Assembly: GCF_031877795.1 (NCBI RefSeq)
Contig: NC_133933.1
Coordinates: 25,014,029 to 25,078,028 of the forward strand
DNA: 64,000 bases
Direction of reading: 5' to 3'
Origin: Strix aluco
Taxonomy: Eukaryota > Chordata > Aves > Strigiformes > Strigidae
The notes under the pieces were generated by a model that was given only the letters and a program-made list of their open reading frames with translations, searched no databases and had not been told where the DNA came from. Every line of letters begins with the position of its first letter. Within the stretch, counting starts at the first letter, position 1. A program made the position numbers and the translations under genes. Shown here one piece after another: positions 36,911 to 51,346 of the stretch.

Positions 36911-38064
36911 AGGATAAGCTATTAGGTCTGTTTGCTCTGTTTTGCAGGAGTTTTACAACATGCATTTTTATTACCTTGGAAACTAAAGTCTTCTATTTAT
37001 CTGCAGAACTAATTAACAGTGTAAAGTCTCCACTTAATGTGCCACCAGTTTGCTGGTGTGGGGCAGAACTAGTTTTACAGGGAGAAGGTAGCTGAATATC
37101 GATCGAGAGTTGCCAACTTGAGTGCCAGTGATTTTGGCATGATCTGAGCCTATTCAGGACAGGAGCACTGGGCATTTCACTGGGAGTTGCTAACACTTTT
37201 CAGGTAGCCACATGGGCTGGTATTTCTGATGAGGACGTGCAAATTAAAAACAATAGGAAAAACAGTGGAGGACACATGGCTTAGTCCATGTGAAGACGCA
37301 CCTGTGGGAATGCCAGCAACAGAGTAGGGAGAACAGGGAGAAGTCAAAGTGTTTTTAAACACATGAAATCTCTTTTGAGAACTCTAAGATACTAAAATTT
37401 CATCAATGATCAGGAAAAAGCTTTGGAATGAGCCATTTGGATATGTTGTTTGAAAACAATGAAGCCTAAGAATTTAATGTGAATAAGTAAAAAAAAGGTG
37501 AGACAGTTAATGGTAGGAAGTACAAGAAATTAATAAACATATCCCAGCTATAACCTCCTTTTTCCAAAGATCTGATGTTCTGGAGTTTACTCCCACAACT
37601 GCTCATCAGAAAATAAAACCCCAGGCCCATGCACCCAGCCTTCCCTTTGAAGGGTGAATCACTTATTTTGTTATAAGAGTGTTAGCACCTGCAGCCCTCC
37701 TGGCATAAACGTTCAATACTCCTGAACAGCAGGCCTTGAATTTCTCACTCTTTTCCTAGGGAGAATAGCCTTCAAGCTGCAAAGTGAATACATTCCAACT
37801 GCTCCTGTTGGAAGCATCTTGCAATTCTCAGTGTCAGCTTCTTTAATTTCAAATCTTGACTGCTTTGTAACTTCTTTTTGTAATCTCTCTAGTTCCACAT
37901 TGTCAAACATCCCTGGACCATCTTTTGTTGCAAACGGATTTTCACCCACCCAGGAAAGGACCGTCCTGTGCTGTGAGTGAGGACTAACAGCTGACACGTA
38001 TGCTGCATGGCAGGAATGCGTGCGCGATTAAATACAAGTTAGGAAAGATGTACGTCTACCATAC

Positions 38065-38404
38065 TGTGGTGGTTTAATCCCTGCCGGGCTCTGAGACCAC
38101 GCGGCCGCTGCCCCTCCCCCACAAAGGGAGTGAAATACAAAGCCCCGGGACTGAGATAAGGAAAGGTTTAATACAACAGAGCAACAGCAACACAACAAAC
38201 AATAACAATAACAGTGATAACAATGAACAGAGCAAAGTATATACCGATACAGCAGTGAGAGAACCGGCTGCGCCAACCCACGCGATCACCGATTCTTCCC
38301 GCGCTCGCGCCAGGAGGTGACGTCAGCATGATATATGAATAACCCGGCTAGGCTTCCCCCCCACTGCTGGGGAAACTTAACCCTATCCTGGCTAAACCAG
38401 GACA
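38065..38404 (-). mobile_element. Solo LTR of an endogenous retrovirus, young-looking
   Basis: The 340-bp unit begins TGTCCTGG and ends CCACCACA on the minus strand (TG...CA ends) and is flanked by an exact 5-bp duplication CATAC at 38060-38064 and 38405-38409. Its termini and a TGACGTCA element at 38318-38325 recall the widespread avian LTR type with TGTCCTGGTTT/AAACCACCACA ends, possibly ERVL-like given the 5-bp duplication. An ATTAAA-type signal and a CAA/AAT-rich stretch (about 38175-38225 on the plus strand) lie in its second half. CpG sites are still dense and the flanking duplication is perfect, which suggests a recent insertion. No internal retroviral region accompanies it, so it is a solo LTR. 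Confidence 0.85.
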
Positions 38405-41400
38405 CATACTCACTACCCAGATTTCTGAGAAAATTCACGGATTAATCACAGCCCTTTCTCATGTCTCTGAAGTCTGGACTGCACTTGTCCTGCCAGAGGC
38501 ATGATTTTTTAAGAAGATGCCAGCTCAGCCTTCAGCTGTAGCAGTCAGTGCTGCCCCTGACAGACCTCATGGCACAAGAGAAAATACAAGCTCGTGTGGA
38601 ACAAAGAGAAATCCAGAACACGCAACAACTTTACAAAAATCCCTCGATACTCTTCAGGGACACGTCCAGAAAATGTAGGCTGTCGGTTAATACAAAGCTA
38701 GTGGTATTTCACTCCGTTCTGTTTTTACAGTTCTTTATCAGGAGTAATTTGGAATGTGACTTGATGGAGAACAGACTCAAGCTGGGAATGACAGAGCTCA
38801 GTTAGTTTAAATAATGAAGGAATTTCTTATTTGTTCCTAAAACTTGAGACAGGCTTTAGAAAAGCCCATTCAGTTTTCTGCCCTGTCTTCCATGTGCAAT
38901 TCTCCTAGCCTAGGTTCTGGCTGAAGATGGAAACAAATCACTTCATGAAAGAAAAGACAGATTGCAAAAGATCTGTAGTCTGATTTGAAAGAGCTGAAGA
39001 ACCCAGAGAAGCAAAAGAACTACCAACAACAATGGATGCAAGAAAATTATATCTGAAGCTAGCAGAAGTTTCCAGTGTGAAGAAAGAGGAACTGCATTAC
39101 TACAGAGGGCACCCTCCCTGCCAACTCACTATCTATTCATATTGTAGATGAAATGACTGAATGAAAGGTAAAGAATGGTATGAGAGGCCAATAACCTGAA
39201 ATAAAGGAGACAAATTCGACTTTTAAAGAATCTTCTACAAATCACCCTCTTCGTGCCTCACTTCTTCATCTTTTTCATGGGAAGACTAGCACAAGTCCTC
39301 TAACCTAAGGGTGCTGTAATTGTAAATACATTCAAATTGAGGGACATTTAAACACCATACTGATGGAGCAACATAAACACAAAAAATAGATAAGGGCTTA
39401 ACGTACTCGCCTCTTAGGAGAGGAATCCATAGGCTTGTCTATGGCCACAGAAGTACACTGGCACTTGTCTTCACACCCAGACCTTTCACTGAGGACAGAC
39501 ATTATTTCATTTTTTCGCTAAAACTGGAAAATCTTTCCTATTTAGCATGACTTCTGAAAAGAAAATAATGTAGTTCACTAGAAAGTGGGAACCCACTCCC
39601 CCTGGGTGTTCTTCCTTTCGAGTATTTGCTCATACTTCTGTGGTCGTTTTTGCTAACAGTGTCCTTTTCATCAATGTTCTTCTCTGAAGAGACTCATTCA
39701 TAATATTCTCATTTGGGTATACACACATTCGCCCCCTTGACACTTCAGAAATCCGCAGTTCCATTCATATCCCAGCACACACATCAGAAGGCTGTTTAAA
39801 AAGCCCCAGGAAGTTTGCTCAGACATGCTATTTTAGGAGACTTGGACTGGGTCTTGGAATTTTACAATATTTAGAGGATTTGGCACCGTGACTATTTCCA
39901 CACCAGGACATGTGTGCCGTCAGAACGCGTACCGTACACCTCCTGAGAGAGGAATAAGCTACCTGCAAGCTAAGAGATAAAGAGGAAGGCCTATAAAATG
40001 CTTGAGAGTAGCTGTAGTAAATAATTTGGCAAAGACTGACCCAGTCGGCCAACAGCCCGACCCTGAAGAGAGAGGTAGGCCCGGCTGCAGCTGGCCAACC
40101 GCAATGCACACGCTGGGGACCCATCTGCTGCTCCGCTACCTATACTGATCCCTATGGGGAAGAAGGGTCAGTTTACACAGAAAATGTTAGCCTGAGGATG
40201 GGTTATAACATACTTTGGTATTCGCTGAAGGGACAGTACTAAACTATCTTATTTGTGTTACAAATAAGCTATAAAGCACATAGCTACGAAGCCTGACATT
40301 TCCTCTGCACAACTCCACTACATCAGCATATGTGTTACGGTCCTAAAATCACTGGAAGGTAAAAGGGCTGCCCAGTCATACGAAGCTTAAGGAAGAAGAA
40401 CAAATAAAGATGCTGCAGTTTTCTACACAGCTCCAACATACTTGCTGGCAGCTGCCAAAGGCACCAGAGAGGCACCTTTTCAGCAGAGGTGCCCAGGGAC
40501 AGTCCATCCTGCTGATACTGTGGTGGTTGCCAGACTTAAGAAGCTACTTAAATCAAAATTTTAAACAATAGAATGAGGAGGTGGCAGTGGCCACTCTACC
40601 AGCTTTATCCTTCTCATTGAACAGGCAACCTGGGATACCTGCTCAGACACCACTGACTGACTTCAGGGAGCAGCATCAGGGACACTGTTCTTACTAAACA
40701 ATAATTTCTGCCACTCAGTTACTCTCCATGGGCTCCTTGCAGGGTCCAAGGTTTAGGAAGGATCTTATGACTCACCTCAGATTTACACGTACTCAGTATT
40801 TGCAAGCCCTTAGGAAAGAGGCCTGGCACTATAACTTAGGGACCTATCAGGAATATATGCGGAAAAATATTTTACAAGTATGTAGCTGCAAGTAACTACT
40901 ATGGCTGGGCTGTTCTGCCTTCTCAGTTTTCAGAGAAAGGTGGTATTTCTTATATGTCTGTTCTCCCATGGGAGCCATTTATCAAGAAACTGGCCCATAC
41001 TTCACATACATGAGACACAGCAATGGGCAATGAAATCCACCAAACAGACCTACATCTCACAGAAGCACAACAGCAGCTCTTCTCGGCAAAGCCTCACCCT
41101 TCCTTCTGCCATGCTGTAGATTCTGCTGCTCCTCAGATGACCTCAGAATACAGAGTTTTTAACTTAATAACTTACTGCTCTCTGACCTCAGCTTTACCCC
41201 TCTGAAGGAAGAAGCTTAGCTGGAGACACTGTGGAGGGATACAGCTTGTACTTCACTATAGAAGAAGCAGCCCTTACACTCAGGTTGGAGATCTCCCCGT
41301 ATCCTGTTGACTGTATTTCATTGGCATGACAAAGCAGCACATCCTGCCTGAACCTATGAACCTTTGGCCAGACCCTCATCTTTAGAGCTCCAGAATACAT

Positions 41401-44400
41401 GCATTAATAACGCCTGATGAGCTACCACAATATGTTTGATGCCTTAGTCACCAAAATTCAGCTTTGCAGAATACCATTCTGTTCTCCTGGGATCTGTATC
41501 CAAAGCCAGAATCTTCACTAAAAGCTGCTATGCCACCAAAACACCATCCATAGCAAAGCCAGCAGAGATTTTAGACAAGCTGTTGGATTTATTCTGACTT
41601 CCTGCAAAGGCTAGAGATGTATCAAGCCTCAGTTTTCAAAGTAGCATCTGGGATCAATGCAAACCTTTGTCACAAGTGGCTCAAGGTGTGAGATTCAGGC
41701 TTGCCTCCCACAGAGATCCAGCAGCTGCATAGATTTTTGACAGACTGATAACTGTTTATGCAGTAGTAAATATTTTCATACTCCCTCTATTTATACTTTC
41801 ATGTCACTTCAGAATTATTTATATTTTTTTTTAAAATCAAAGATACCGAGAAAGCTATATAATCCTGTGTGTTACTTCACAGTTTGATAGAGAAAACATG
41901 ACCTAGGAGGGTAAGAGCGAGAAGTGAGATGTGATTGCTTCAGTAGGAAGGTTAATTAAATAAAATTCCTCAAGATCTAATCCCTCCTGCCTAGCTCCCA
42001 CTTGCCTTTTGTGACTACTCTGCATGTTTCAATCTACCCACTGAGAAGTCATTGAAGGGGATAATGGTTGTAGCCCGCCTGCCCTATAACCACTGACTTT
42101 GAGGAGGATGGGAAAAACATCTCTGAACAATTTTTTCCTCAGTACTAATACACTTAACCGAAATAAACCTGATCAGTAAAACGGTGACTGATTAATGGGT
42201 GTTTTGGCTTTGATGAGTCATCTGAGATGAGAGCCTGGGAAATATCTAGATGGTTGTAAGCTGGATGAACTGGGGAGAAGTCTCACAAAATTATGTTGTG
42301 GTAAAAGGAGAAACAGGGACCACAAGGCAGAAGAAAACAAAAGGGCTTGAAAATCAGAGAAAACTAGAGAAAAACAAAAAATGCAAAGAAAAATAAATGG
42401 GCTTTTTACATTTTAAGAAATCTAATATCTGACCCAGTTTCATCAATAGAAAGATACCCAGGGAGTTCCATAAATCTTGTAGTTAAAAAAAAAAAGGCAG
42501 TTTTACTACATCTTGAATAGATTAATCCCACAGCAAGAAGTATAAACTTTGGTTTTCAAAATCTTAGCCCTTCTTGAGAAATTTTAAAATTAATTTTTAA
42601 ATGGGGAGAATCAGATGATCTCAGCCCTGGACCAGCCTCTGACTTACAGCATCCAAAATGATCAAGATGATTCTCCTGCAGATGTGGCCTTAAGCATATG
42701 CAGCTGTCTATGAATTCCACATCTAAAAAGGAGAAGTCACAGAAAGAGACCACCATGGTGACTCACTGCTTTCAAATCTTCCTTGCAAAAAAGATGTCTC
42801 TATCCTTTCCCAAAATGAGTCACAATTTTCTGATGTGGGCCAAAATCTGCCCTCCAATTCTCAGAAAATGGTGTTTATGGCGTTGCAGTGTCTAATGATT
42901 CAGGAATTGCAAGACCTCTTCAAGAAACAGAAAAGGGCTGCTACACCCAGGTTAAAGCAAATAGCATGACCCCTGGAGAGAAGACATCCTTGTGGACTAA
43001 TGTGGGGATGAGAAAACAAAGATGCAAGGCTTGCTCTTAATAAGGCACAATCTCTGTGTTTTCCCTGTGACAACCACACACTTCCACAGCCATAACAGGA
43101 ATTCATACGGTAACAGAAGCTTATCAATACGTATTTCAAATAATTCCCCATTTTTGATGCCTCCAGGAACTTCATCAATAGGTGCCTTAGCAAATAGGTA
43201 CTTCTGTAAATCAGAGTATCAAGCACACAGAAAAATCAACTACCCAGGAACTGTTCTCAGCAGGAGTCACAAGCAACATCTGCCCTGGTACATTACCTTC
43301 TCCATTAGCCTTCTGAAATTAGATTTGACTTTGTGAAAAGGAGTGTGCAGGTACCCTTGTCAGCTCCAGAGGCATGAGACAGGAATGGCACTTTAATGAC
43401 CCACTTAAAAGTAATGAAACAGCCATTTATCCTAATTGGAGGAACACTAATTATATCAAAAAGTGGTGCACTCTTAGATGGCAGAGTGCAAATGCTATCT
43501 AATCAAACTTAATGAATAGGTAAAGTATCCTGACAGAGCATCTGTGCATCACTCACACATTCCTGCAAACAGAAAAATTAGCCTGTAGGGAGCCGATCTG
43601 AAAATGGAGGTTTTAAAATGGAAGGTTAATTACGGTAGTTGAATACATGTGCTTTATCTGAAAACAAGTTCATATCATGAGCCTCAAGGGACGTTTTCCT
43701 TTTGAAAGAAATTAGGGTAGTTGAAGGGTGGCTGGAACATGGGGGAACACCCAGTGTGGAGGGCCTGTGGTGGTTAATGGGAACATGTGAGGGACTCCCA
43801 GTCTTCATTCATGGGATATAAGGAGGAGGTTCAAGACAGCCTTTGAGTAAAGCCTCCACTGATGCTCACCACTGCTGCTAAGCCACAGAGGTAAATCTTA
43901 TGCTGAAATGTCTTTGTTTTCTCTCTAATTGGCTCCCAGTGAGCAGAAGAGAGAGGGCTTTGGCACTGCTGCTGGGAGGGAAAGGTCAACTCCAGTGTCT
44001 TTCCAACCAGACAGTCTGGAGTGCAGCAGAAGCAAAGCATACGGCCCTGGGCTGGCACGAAGCACTTCACATCCTTCAGCCTCAGTCCTTAAGGACAACA
44101 GGGCCGCTTATGCCAGGCTCTGAAAGAGATCTCATTTGCTCTGCATTAGCCAGGAGAAGGATGGTTGGGATGCAAGGGCTGGGAAGGGACACAAAACAAG
44201 GATCAGTGAACGGGTCGTGGAGAGCGCATCAGAGCCCAGCACTCCTAGAAGAGGAGATTATTGTTACAGGGGGGGCATAGGGGTCTTGCCTTCAGCAATC
44301 AGATGGATGTACTAATGCATTTGTATGAAAGTGAGCTGGGCTTTCTATGAGCTGTTCACTGATGGGATCCCAACAGCTATGAAAAAAAGATGAAAACTTT

Positions 44401-44678
44401 GCCACCTCTTTAAAAAAAAACTCTAACGAGGAATAGCAGTGAATTGACAAAATTGAAACCTCTGCCAATGAAAAAAGCCATCAACACTTGCTCCTGTGAG
44501 CAAGATACAATGTTAAAGTCAGAGAACATTTACCCTCAAGCCACATTAGACAGAGCCTTAAAATATTAGCAGAATTGGCTGCATGGAAGCCATGTGAATA
44601 GCGCTAGTTTTATATACTGAAGATGCCAAGTAAACACAGAAGTCTTGACCAAACAAGTACTGCACTGACAACTTAGCT

Positions 44679-44693
44679 AAAAAAAAAAAAAAA
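44679..44693. repeat. Poly-A tract (15 A)
   Basis: An uninterrupted A15 run without a recognisable retroposon body to its left. Confidence 0.85.
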
Positions 44694-46669
44694 TCTATGA
44701 GGGATGTAATAAAACTCCAAGCAAAATGTGTTCCCAGCCAAAAAAACAAAACAAACCTCAACAACTCAGGATAAAAAGACATTCACAGCCTCCGAATGCT
44801 TACTGAGATTAGACATAAAAGCCTCTTCAACTTATCTTGAGTTGTACTTTCCTCTTAATGTCAAAGGGTACCCTGCTGCATAGGGAGATGTTTATACCCT
44901 CTCATGGGAAGCCAGAGGCTTCAGATAAGGGAGTGTCTTTGGAAGAAGAGAGCTTTAAAGGCTTGGGAAGATAGCCTTTATTATCAGCCAACCCTCTATT
45001 AGGTTGGTGAGATTCCTGTTTGATTTGGCTGCAGTCTCTAGCCTCAAGTTCCTGCCCTAGCTTTTAAAATAGAACATGATCTCCCTGCAGCTGAAAAAGG
45101 GCAAAGGGTGGAACGTGTAAATAGCAATTAAAGCAAAAATCTTGTTTTTAAAAAACCCTCCCCTAAAAGATACTCTGTGCTCTTCCCTAGTGGCCAAGGT
45201 TGGCAGGCTGACAAAGCCAAACATGCCACACAAAACAGTTCAAGTTAAAAGTAACTTGCCCAGCTATGTCAAACTGTGGACGACAACACAATCCTGACAT
45301 CACCCTTCCTTGCTCTCATGATTACAGGCAATTCAACCAGAAGGACAGACTGCTGGGCTGGGGCTCATTACTGCTGGGGGCTGTCCTGGCTCCCCCCCTA
45401 ACCTTGGGACATGTCTGTTGCTTTACCTTTCTGAAGAGACCTATAAATAAGAATTTCTGGATTAGGTATTACTATATATTCTGACTATCAGCAGTTTTTG
45501 TTCCATATAGGTTGGTAAGACTACATAGGAAAATAAAACAGCTAAGCAAACCAAATTTGTTTTGGGAATAAGAAGCCCCCATACCCTTCCTTACCACCAT
45601 GGAGCAGACCTGTCAGGCTCGTGCTTCACAGGAGCTGAGTGCGCTCAGCTCCCATTTACTGTTCATGTTTTGTGACCTTACCTCATCTGTTTCTCAGTTT
45701 TTCACTGTAATGTTATAAATCATGACTTTCTTGTCTCTCAGCATTTCAATCAATATATAAAATGTCAGATCAGATAACTGGTACTCTCTCAATGCACACT
45801 AATGTAATTTCATAATGTGATTTCATTTTTCAGAGAAAGAATCAGAGAAGCTATTATTGGAACAGGAAGAACTAGGTAATCGATCAAGGACACTTTAAAG
45901 ACAAAATTGTTAGAGTTTTGAGTACCATATTTGGCTTTGGATTATACATGAGTGGCTTTTGTGACTTCTGCTCCATTTGTATGTACTACAAAACAAAACT
46001 ATTTGCAAAAGCTAAGCGCATATACAACTGACCTAGGACAATGTGGATTCATAGGATGGTTAAGTGCCAGCACCTTGGGGAGATCAGTTAAGTCGTGGAA
46101 GTTTTTCAGTATCTATAATTTCTTTTTATATAGCATTAGTATCATGTGGAAGAAGTCACACTCCAGCTCATTTCTACCTCGTTTCCAAGCAATATCTGAC
46201 ATATTGGATGAATCTAAGCTAACATGTATCTCCAAGTATGACAACACTGTATAGAGATCTTGAAGAGCTGCAAGGTACGAGGTGTGAAATGGAATCAACT
46301 ACAGCATTTTGGAGAATAATTAAAGAATTCATACAGGAAAAAAAACCACTCCAAAACTCATACTATTGGTTTGAATCTGTGCTCAAACAGAAGACAAATC
46401 CAAATGTGCAGTCAAGACCCAATCTCAATCCTTCTGGCTCTGAAACCAGAACTGTGCAATGACAAGATGAAGTTCTGCTCACGTCTCCGCACATTTCCTC
46501 TCTATTTGTTCACGGCGATATCATCCCATGTGTGTTAGGAGATGATGAGATTTTTCAGTTAGGATTCTTGGTAGGTTGGCTTCAATAAGTAGGGAGGTAG
46601 TCCCTTTCAGGAGCAGATTAGGAATGTCTGGGTGAACTGCTGATAATTCGTGCTATATAACAGCAGCCT

Positions 46670-46815
46670 GCACATTCAAAGTACTTTGTAAACTTTCCTC
46701 AGTTCTCTGAATTATCAGCATTATCATCCCCAACGCTCAGACTTGAGAGCACAGAGAAACTAAGTAGTACAAGTAACTGGAAAAGCCAGGGTCTGGGCCA
46801 GAGTCACAATTCTTA
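46670..46815 (+). mobile_element. MIR-like ancient SINE relic
   Basis: The order AGTACTTTGTAAACTTT, then ATTATCAGCATTATCATCCCC, then GAGCACAGAGAAACTAAGTAG, then AGCCAGGGTCTGGGCCAGAG parallels the MIR consensus (AAGCACTTTACAAAC, TATTATTATCCCC, GAGGCACAGAGAGGTTAAGT, AGAGCCAGGATTTGAACC). It is a diverged plus-strand copy with approximate ends. Confidence 0.6.
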
Positions 46816-49800
46816 TGTTTCTTGCTTGAGCCACCTCTTGGACCATCCAAAATCTTTTGAAAGAATAATCGAATAGTTTAATTTTTGCTCAACTTAGTAA
46901 ATAAACTCATTTTTTTGCTCAAGGACTGTGTGGACACACTGAACACCTCAGTGGGGAATACAAGCAATTTTCTGTGATAGCAGTTTCACTGTACAGTCTT
47001 CATGACCTGCCTCTTTTTAACTCATAAAAGCTTTTGCTTCATAGGGAGGGAGGTTTGGTTTAGATTAAAAAAAGTCATTGCATTGCACAGTTATTCTTAT
47101 AATGTCCCTAATTTCCAAGTACCTTTGCTAAGCAAAATATCATAAACAGTTTTTGTGTGAAACATGGAAATAAGCAAAGAAGCAGAACTAAGTATTACTG
47201 AGATAGACTAATTTGAGATGAGAACAGAAGGAATTGCAAACAGAAATTAAGGTATACAGCAAGGGAAACTGGCACAACACTGTATGAACATCTTGATGAG
47301 AATCAAAACCACCCAAATAACCTCACTGAAACCACAGAGTGATCTCTGATTTTTTTAAGCACTGATAGGCTGTGGGGGTGCCAGCACTTGAAAGAAGATA
47401 TAACTTTTCCTAAGAGAAAAGAAGGTGTAAGATTTTGGAGATTCAGGCATCTCCACACAGAAAGTTTGGCAATATGGGAGAAAGAAAGGCATTTTTCTTC
47501 AAATTTTATGGTGCTAAAATTAAGAGAAATTCAGACTTCACTGGAGCTGGATTTCATCTGTGGTGTCTGTTTGCAGGGACTCGTGTTGCCATACCGTTAG
47601 GCACGCAGGGCAGAGCTGAGGAGTCTGGACAGACGTTGATTTTAATCAAGTTACCTGAAAAAAGTCTGTGTAGAAGGTGACTTCAGTTTGAGGTGACAGA
47701 GATAAACCAGATACCTTGGACACTGTTACACAGAGACAACTTAATGTCAGTGTGTGCCTTAAAGCAATGAAGGTTATGTGGGCAATTTGACACAGGCATA
47801 CCTGACATTCTTCCCAAATTGGAGTGAAAAGACCAGCCTGTGATTTATACAAATGGGAGACAAAGCTGCACAAAGGCCAGGGGCAGAAAAGAGATCAAAG
47901 TTCTTAAACAAAATAAGTTATCCTTATCAGATTGAGGCTTTTTTTCATTTCAGGAAACATTTAAAATATTAATTTCCAGCAAAAATCTTATTCTCAGAAT
48001 CATCTTCCTAAGAAATGAAACTCTGGATCAAAGAAGCTTCAGTCTTCTTGTCTTTTTTGTTTGGTTGATTTTCTTTATCACTTTCCTCCTTTTTCAATTT
48101 TTCAGTTGCAAAATAGAAAGAATTAGAGAGAGAGAAAAAGAGAAAATGTCAAGCAGCCACAAAGAAACCCGGACATTTTCTGTACAAATGCTGGTGAAAT
48201 ATTTTGAATTAATAAGGTGTTTATGCTGTATGCAAAGGCCTTCAAAATTAAAACATTTTTAAAGATCATTTTTCTACCATCATTACTTCACAAGCCCTGA
48301 AATAACACTCTGAGCCTTACAAAGCATTTCTGACCATTTCAAGATTTTCCAAACTGCACTTGAATAAAATCGTAGTAATAACAGTTTAAACAAAGCCTGG
48401 AGGTCTGAGTCTCTGGATTCAGGTATCACTCAGCATCAGTTTGAAACCAAAGAGCATTACGATTGTTTATTTTTTATTCTCTCTCCAGCTTCTCTTTTTA
48501 AAGACAACATTTACAGGAGTACAGGGCTCACTGTTTCTTATTCCTGCCTAGCATCCTATGGTGAATGGCAACCAGAACAAAACCAGCACTTGCTACTGCC
48601 AATCCATGGCCAGACACAGCTAAAGACTGTAATTTCCAGGGCTGATAAACAGGGTTTATTTCTCTAAATGGCTAAATTTCTTGTATTTGTGTTTTCCTTA
48701 AGGGTTTTCTAGTTCAGCCATGTTCTGAGGTTTTCACTTAAAACTCAGGCCTCCAAAATAGTGAGATTTCTGACAACTCCACGCTCATTCCAGCCCCGTG
48801 AGTCTGTTAATTCTCTCCAGGCTGCTGGAAAGACAAGGTAGAACAGCAGTCAGTCAGAAAGACACACTTATTTTCATCTCTTATGCAGCTGATATCTGAG
48901 AAGAACATCTCCGTGAGGCCCTAAGGGCAACAAGGACTTTGATTTACTCCAGAAACTGCTTTCTTAGACAAGTTGCTCTCTTGGCAAAATTTTTAACAAA
49001 TTCTTGAACTATAAAGGCTCAGGGAAGGTTTTGACTTCCTGCCTCACTTGAATAAATATTGTTTGCACTGTATCTTGTGTGACTTCCCCAGCCCCCCAGC
49101 AACAACACTTAAAATTTCCTGATGGCATGTCAGTATGTTGCATGTTTAAAGGCTTCATTGTTTATAAGATCAATAATTATTCTACAAACACAATATTGAA
49201 GAATTATTTCAAATCCTCATAAACTTCAGTACCAACAGGAAGAGGAACCTAGGGCAGGAAAAACCTGCAATTACTGTTACGCATTCCCAGTAACATCAGT
49301 ACACTGTCTTCCTTGTTCTTCATCTCTCTTCATCTCGGATATCCTCTGGCAGAGACAGCTCAGAGAACAAAAGCTGGACTAGACATTTGTACCAATAAGA
49401 ACAGTATCTAATATTACACTAGCTAATGAAAAATGTCCAAAGATATCAACTGTCATGCTTCAAGGGGATAAACTGATCGCCAGCTGAGCTCAAGAAAAAA
49501 TAGCTTCCTCACCCTTACTCCACACAACACTTCAATGTAATTACAAGGGGAACACAATAAGCATTTAAACCTTTTTTGAAACAGCCACAACTGGAAGCAC
49601 TAGAAAGAAAACACTTGACCAGACAACTCACTCGCCTCAAAAATTCCTACAGCAGTACAAAAAATAGGGTAGCAATCCAGACCAAGGTAATAAAGGAATT
49701 TTGGCTTTCCTCTTGAAATGTTGGCAGATGAGCCACATATGGCTGTTTGCTGCAATTCATGCCAACACATTAATGAGTGTCTGTTAAGGTACTACAGTTA

Positions 49801-51320
49801 CTTCACAGCATATTGTCTGCAAATCCACCAAGGACCCATATCACAGTTTAATTCTAATTCTTCTAATTACTGGTCCTGCAAGGTCAAACTACCTTCGTTA
49901 AGTCTGGCAGTTCTTCCTAACTCAACTCCAGAGCATTAACGTCCACTACTCAAGAAAACAGTAATACACACTCTCAGAGGTACATGTACAACTCAGACTC
50001 AGCTAGTCTGTCTCTACATACATTCCTTTTATTCCTTGTTCAGTCGATATTAAATACACCTCTGAGTAGCTAGTTTTGCCTCTGCTTTATTTACCAGGCA
50101 GAAGGATTTATCTGGCTGCCAGTGCTGTAGATTTAACCCGTCATCTGAGAATTAGGCTTATCTTCTTATTTCATACATCATTTTTAATAAGAATAATCAT
50201 GCAATCACAGCAGAGATGTAATTTATGAGATGGTGCCTTCTCCTGGAGCTGTGCAAATTCTGAATCAGGAGTAGCTAATATGTAGATTAATTATCTGGCT
50301 CTCCCTAATTCTTGTATCTGTTCCCCTCTGGTAATATCCTTGCCTTATATTTATCTGTAAATCCTGGAACATCCACAAAAGGCTGCAGAAGCAATACAGA
50401 ACTAAAAATGTGGGACAACCAAACTATGTGTCTTATTTTGGCATTCTTTTCACTGTTGCCCCATCTGTAATACTGCAGAAAGGAAGCAGATACCACGCAG
50501 TGACTGGCAGTCTTCCCTCTTGAAGGTCAACATTGATTGGGGAAAATAGAGAAAGGGCAGGTGGGAGAAGATTTAGAGATACAAGAATGAAGTTCACAAT
50601 TAAGTACCCAAGTATAAAAAGGCTTTCTGAGGAAGGTCTGAAATACATCCTGAGGGAGTTCTGATTCTAGATTCATCTAATACCTTCTGAGAGGTTTCTT
50701 CCTGTCAAACAACAAGAGAATGGCTATGTCTGGGCTGTGTGTCTGGTGTGGTCCTACAAAAATGCAGCAGCCAGAGTCATACATAGATTAATATTCAGCT
50801 TGTAATGAGGCTGAAGTTTGACCCGTTTATTGATCTGGAAACTAGATAAGTGCCTTAAATTGGTATTGAAACTAAATGGGAAGCAGAAAAGAGCAGGCTT
50901 TAGATGCCCACTGTGGCCTGAAGCATGGAGAAGGCAGGCAGGCAATCACATGCTGTCCCCACTGAAATCTGTGCATCATCTTCAAACCCAGCTTTAGATA
51001 AAACAAATCACAGAAATACAATCTGGAGGTGATGAATGAATTGACATAATGTGGCCAGATGCTGTGTAAGGGAAGAACGGCCAAACTTTCTTAGAAAGCT
51101 GGAAGTGAAAGATTACATTTTTAGAAACTAATGTAAACCTGAGCTTCCTCAAGTAAAGTATGCTGATGTGTCTCAAAGCTTCAGCTGACCTAAACACCAT
51201 AAGTAAACGGTTACCAAGAAAAAACCACCCCAAACTTGTTCTTACAGCCACAACCTTTAAGACCAACTCTAACCTTTAAAGAAATCCGGGTTTATGCCTG
51301 CTCCTTTATTTTATATTTTT

Positions 51321-51346
51321 ATACACACACTTATATATATATATAC
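51321..51346. repeat. AC/TA compound microsatellite
   Basis: A short AC run passes directly into a TA run. Simple sequence with no gene nearby. Confidence 0.8.

Larger units (their letters stand above)
31780..38059. other. Intergenic between TLR5 and DISP1, left part
   Basis: Non-coding sequence. A GC-rich patch at about 32160-32420 carries short chance frames. It also contains a CR1 fragment (33676-33790) and a MIR-like relic (36806-36910). No other gene or element is recognised. Confidence 0.5.

Noticed and set aside
44679-44693. Poly-A run as the tail of a retroposed gene or SINE
   Set aside because: There is no recognisable body upstream and no flanking duplication.
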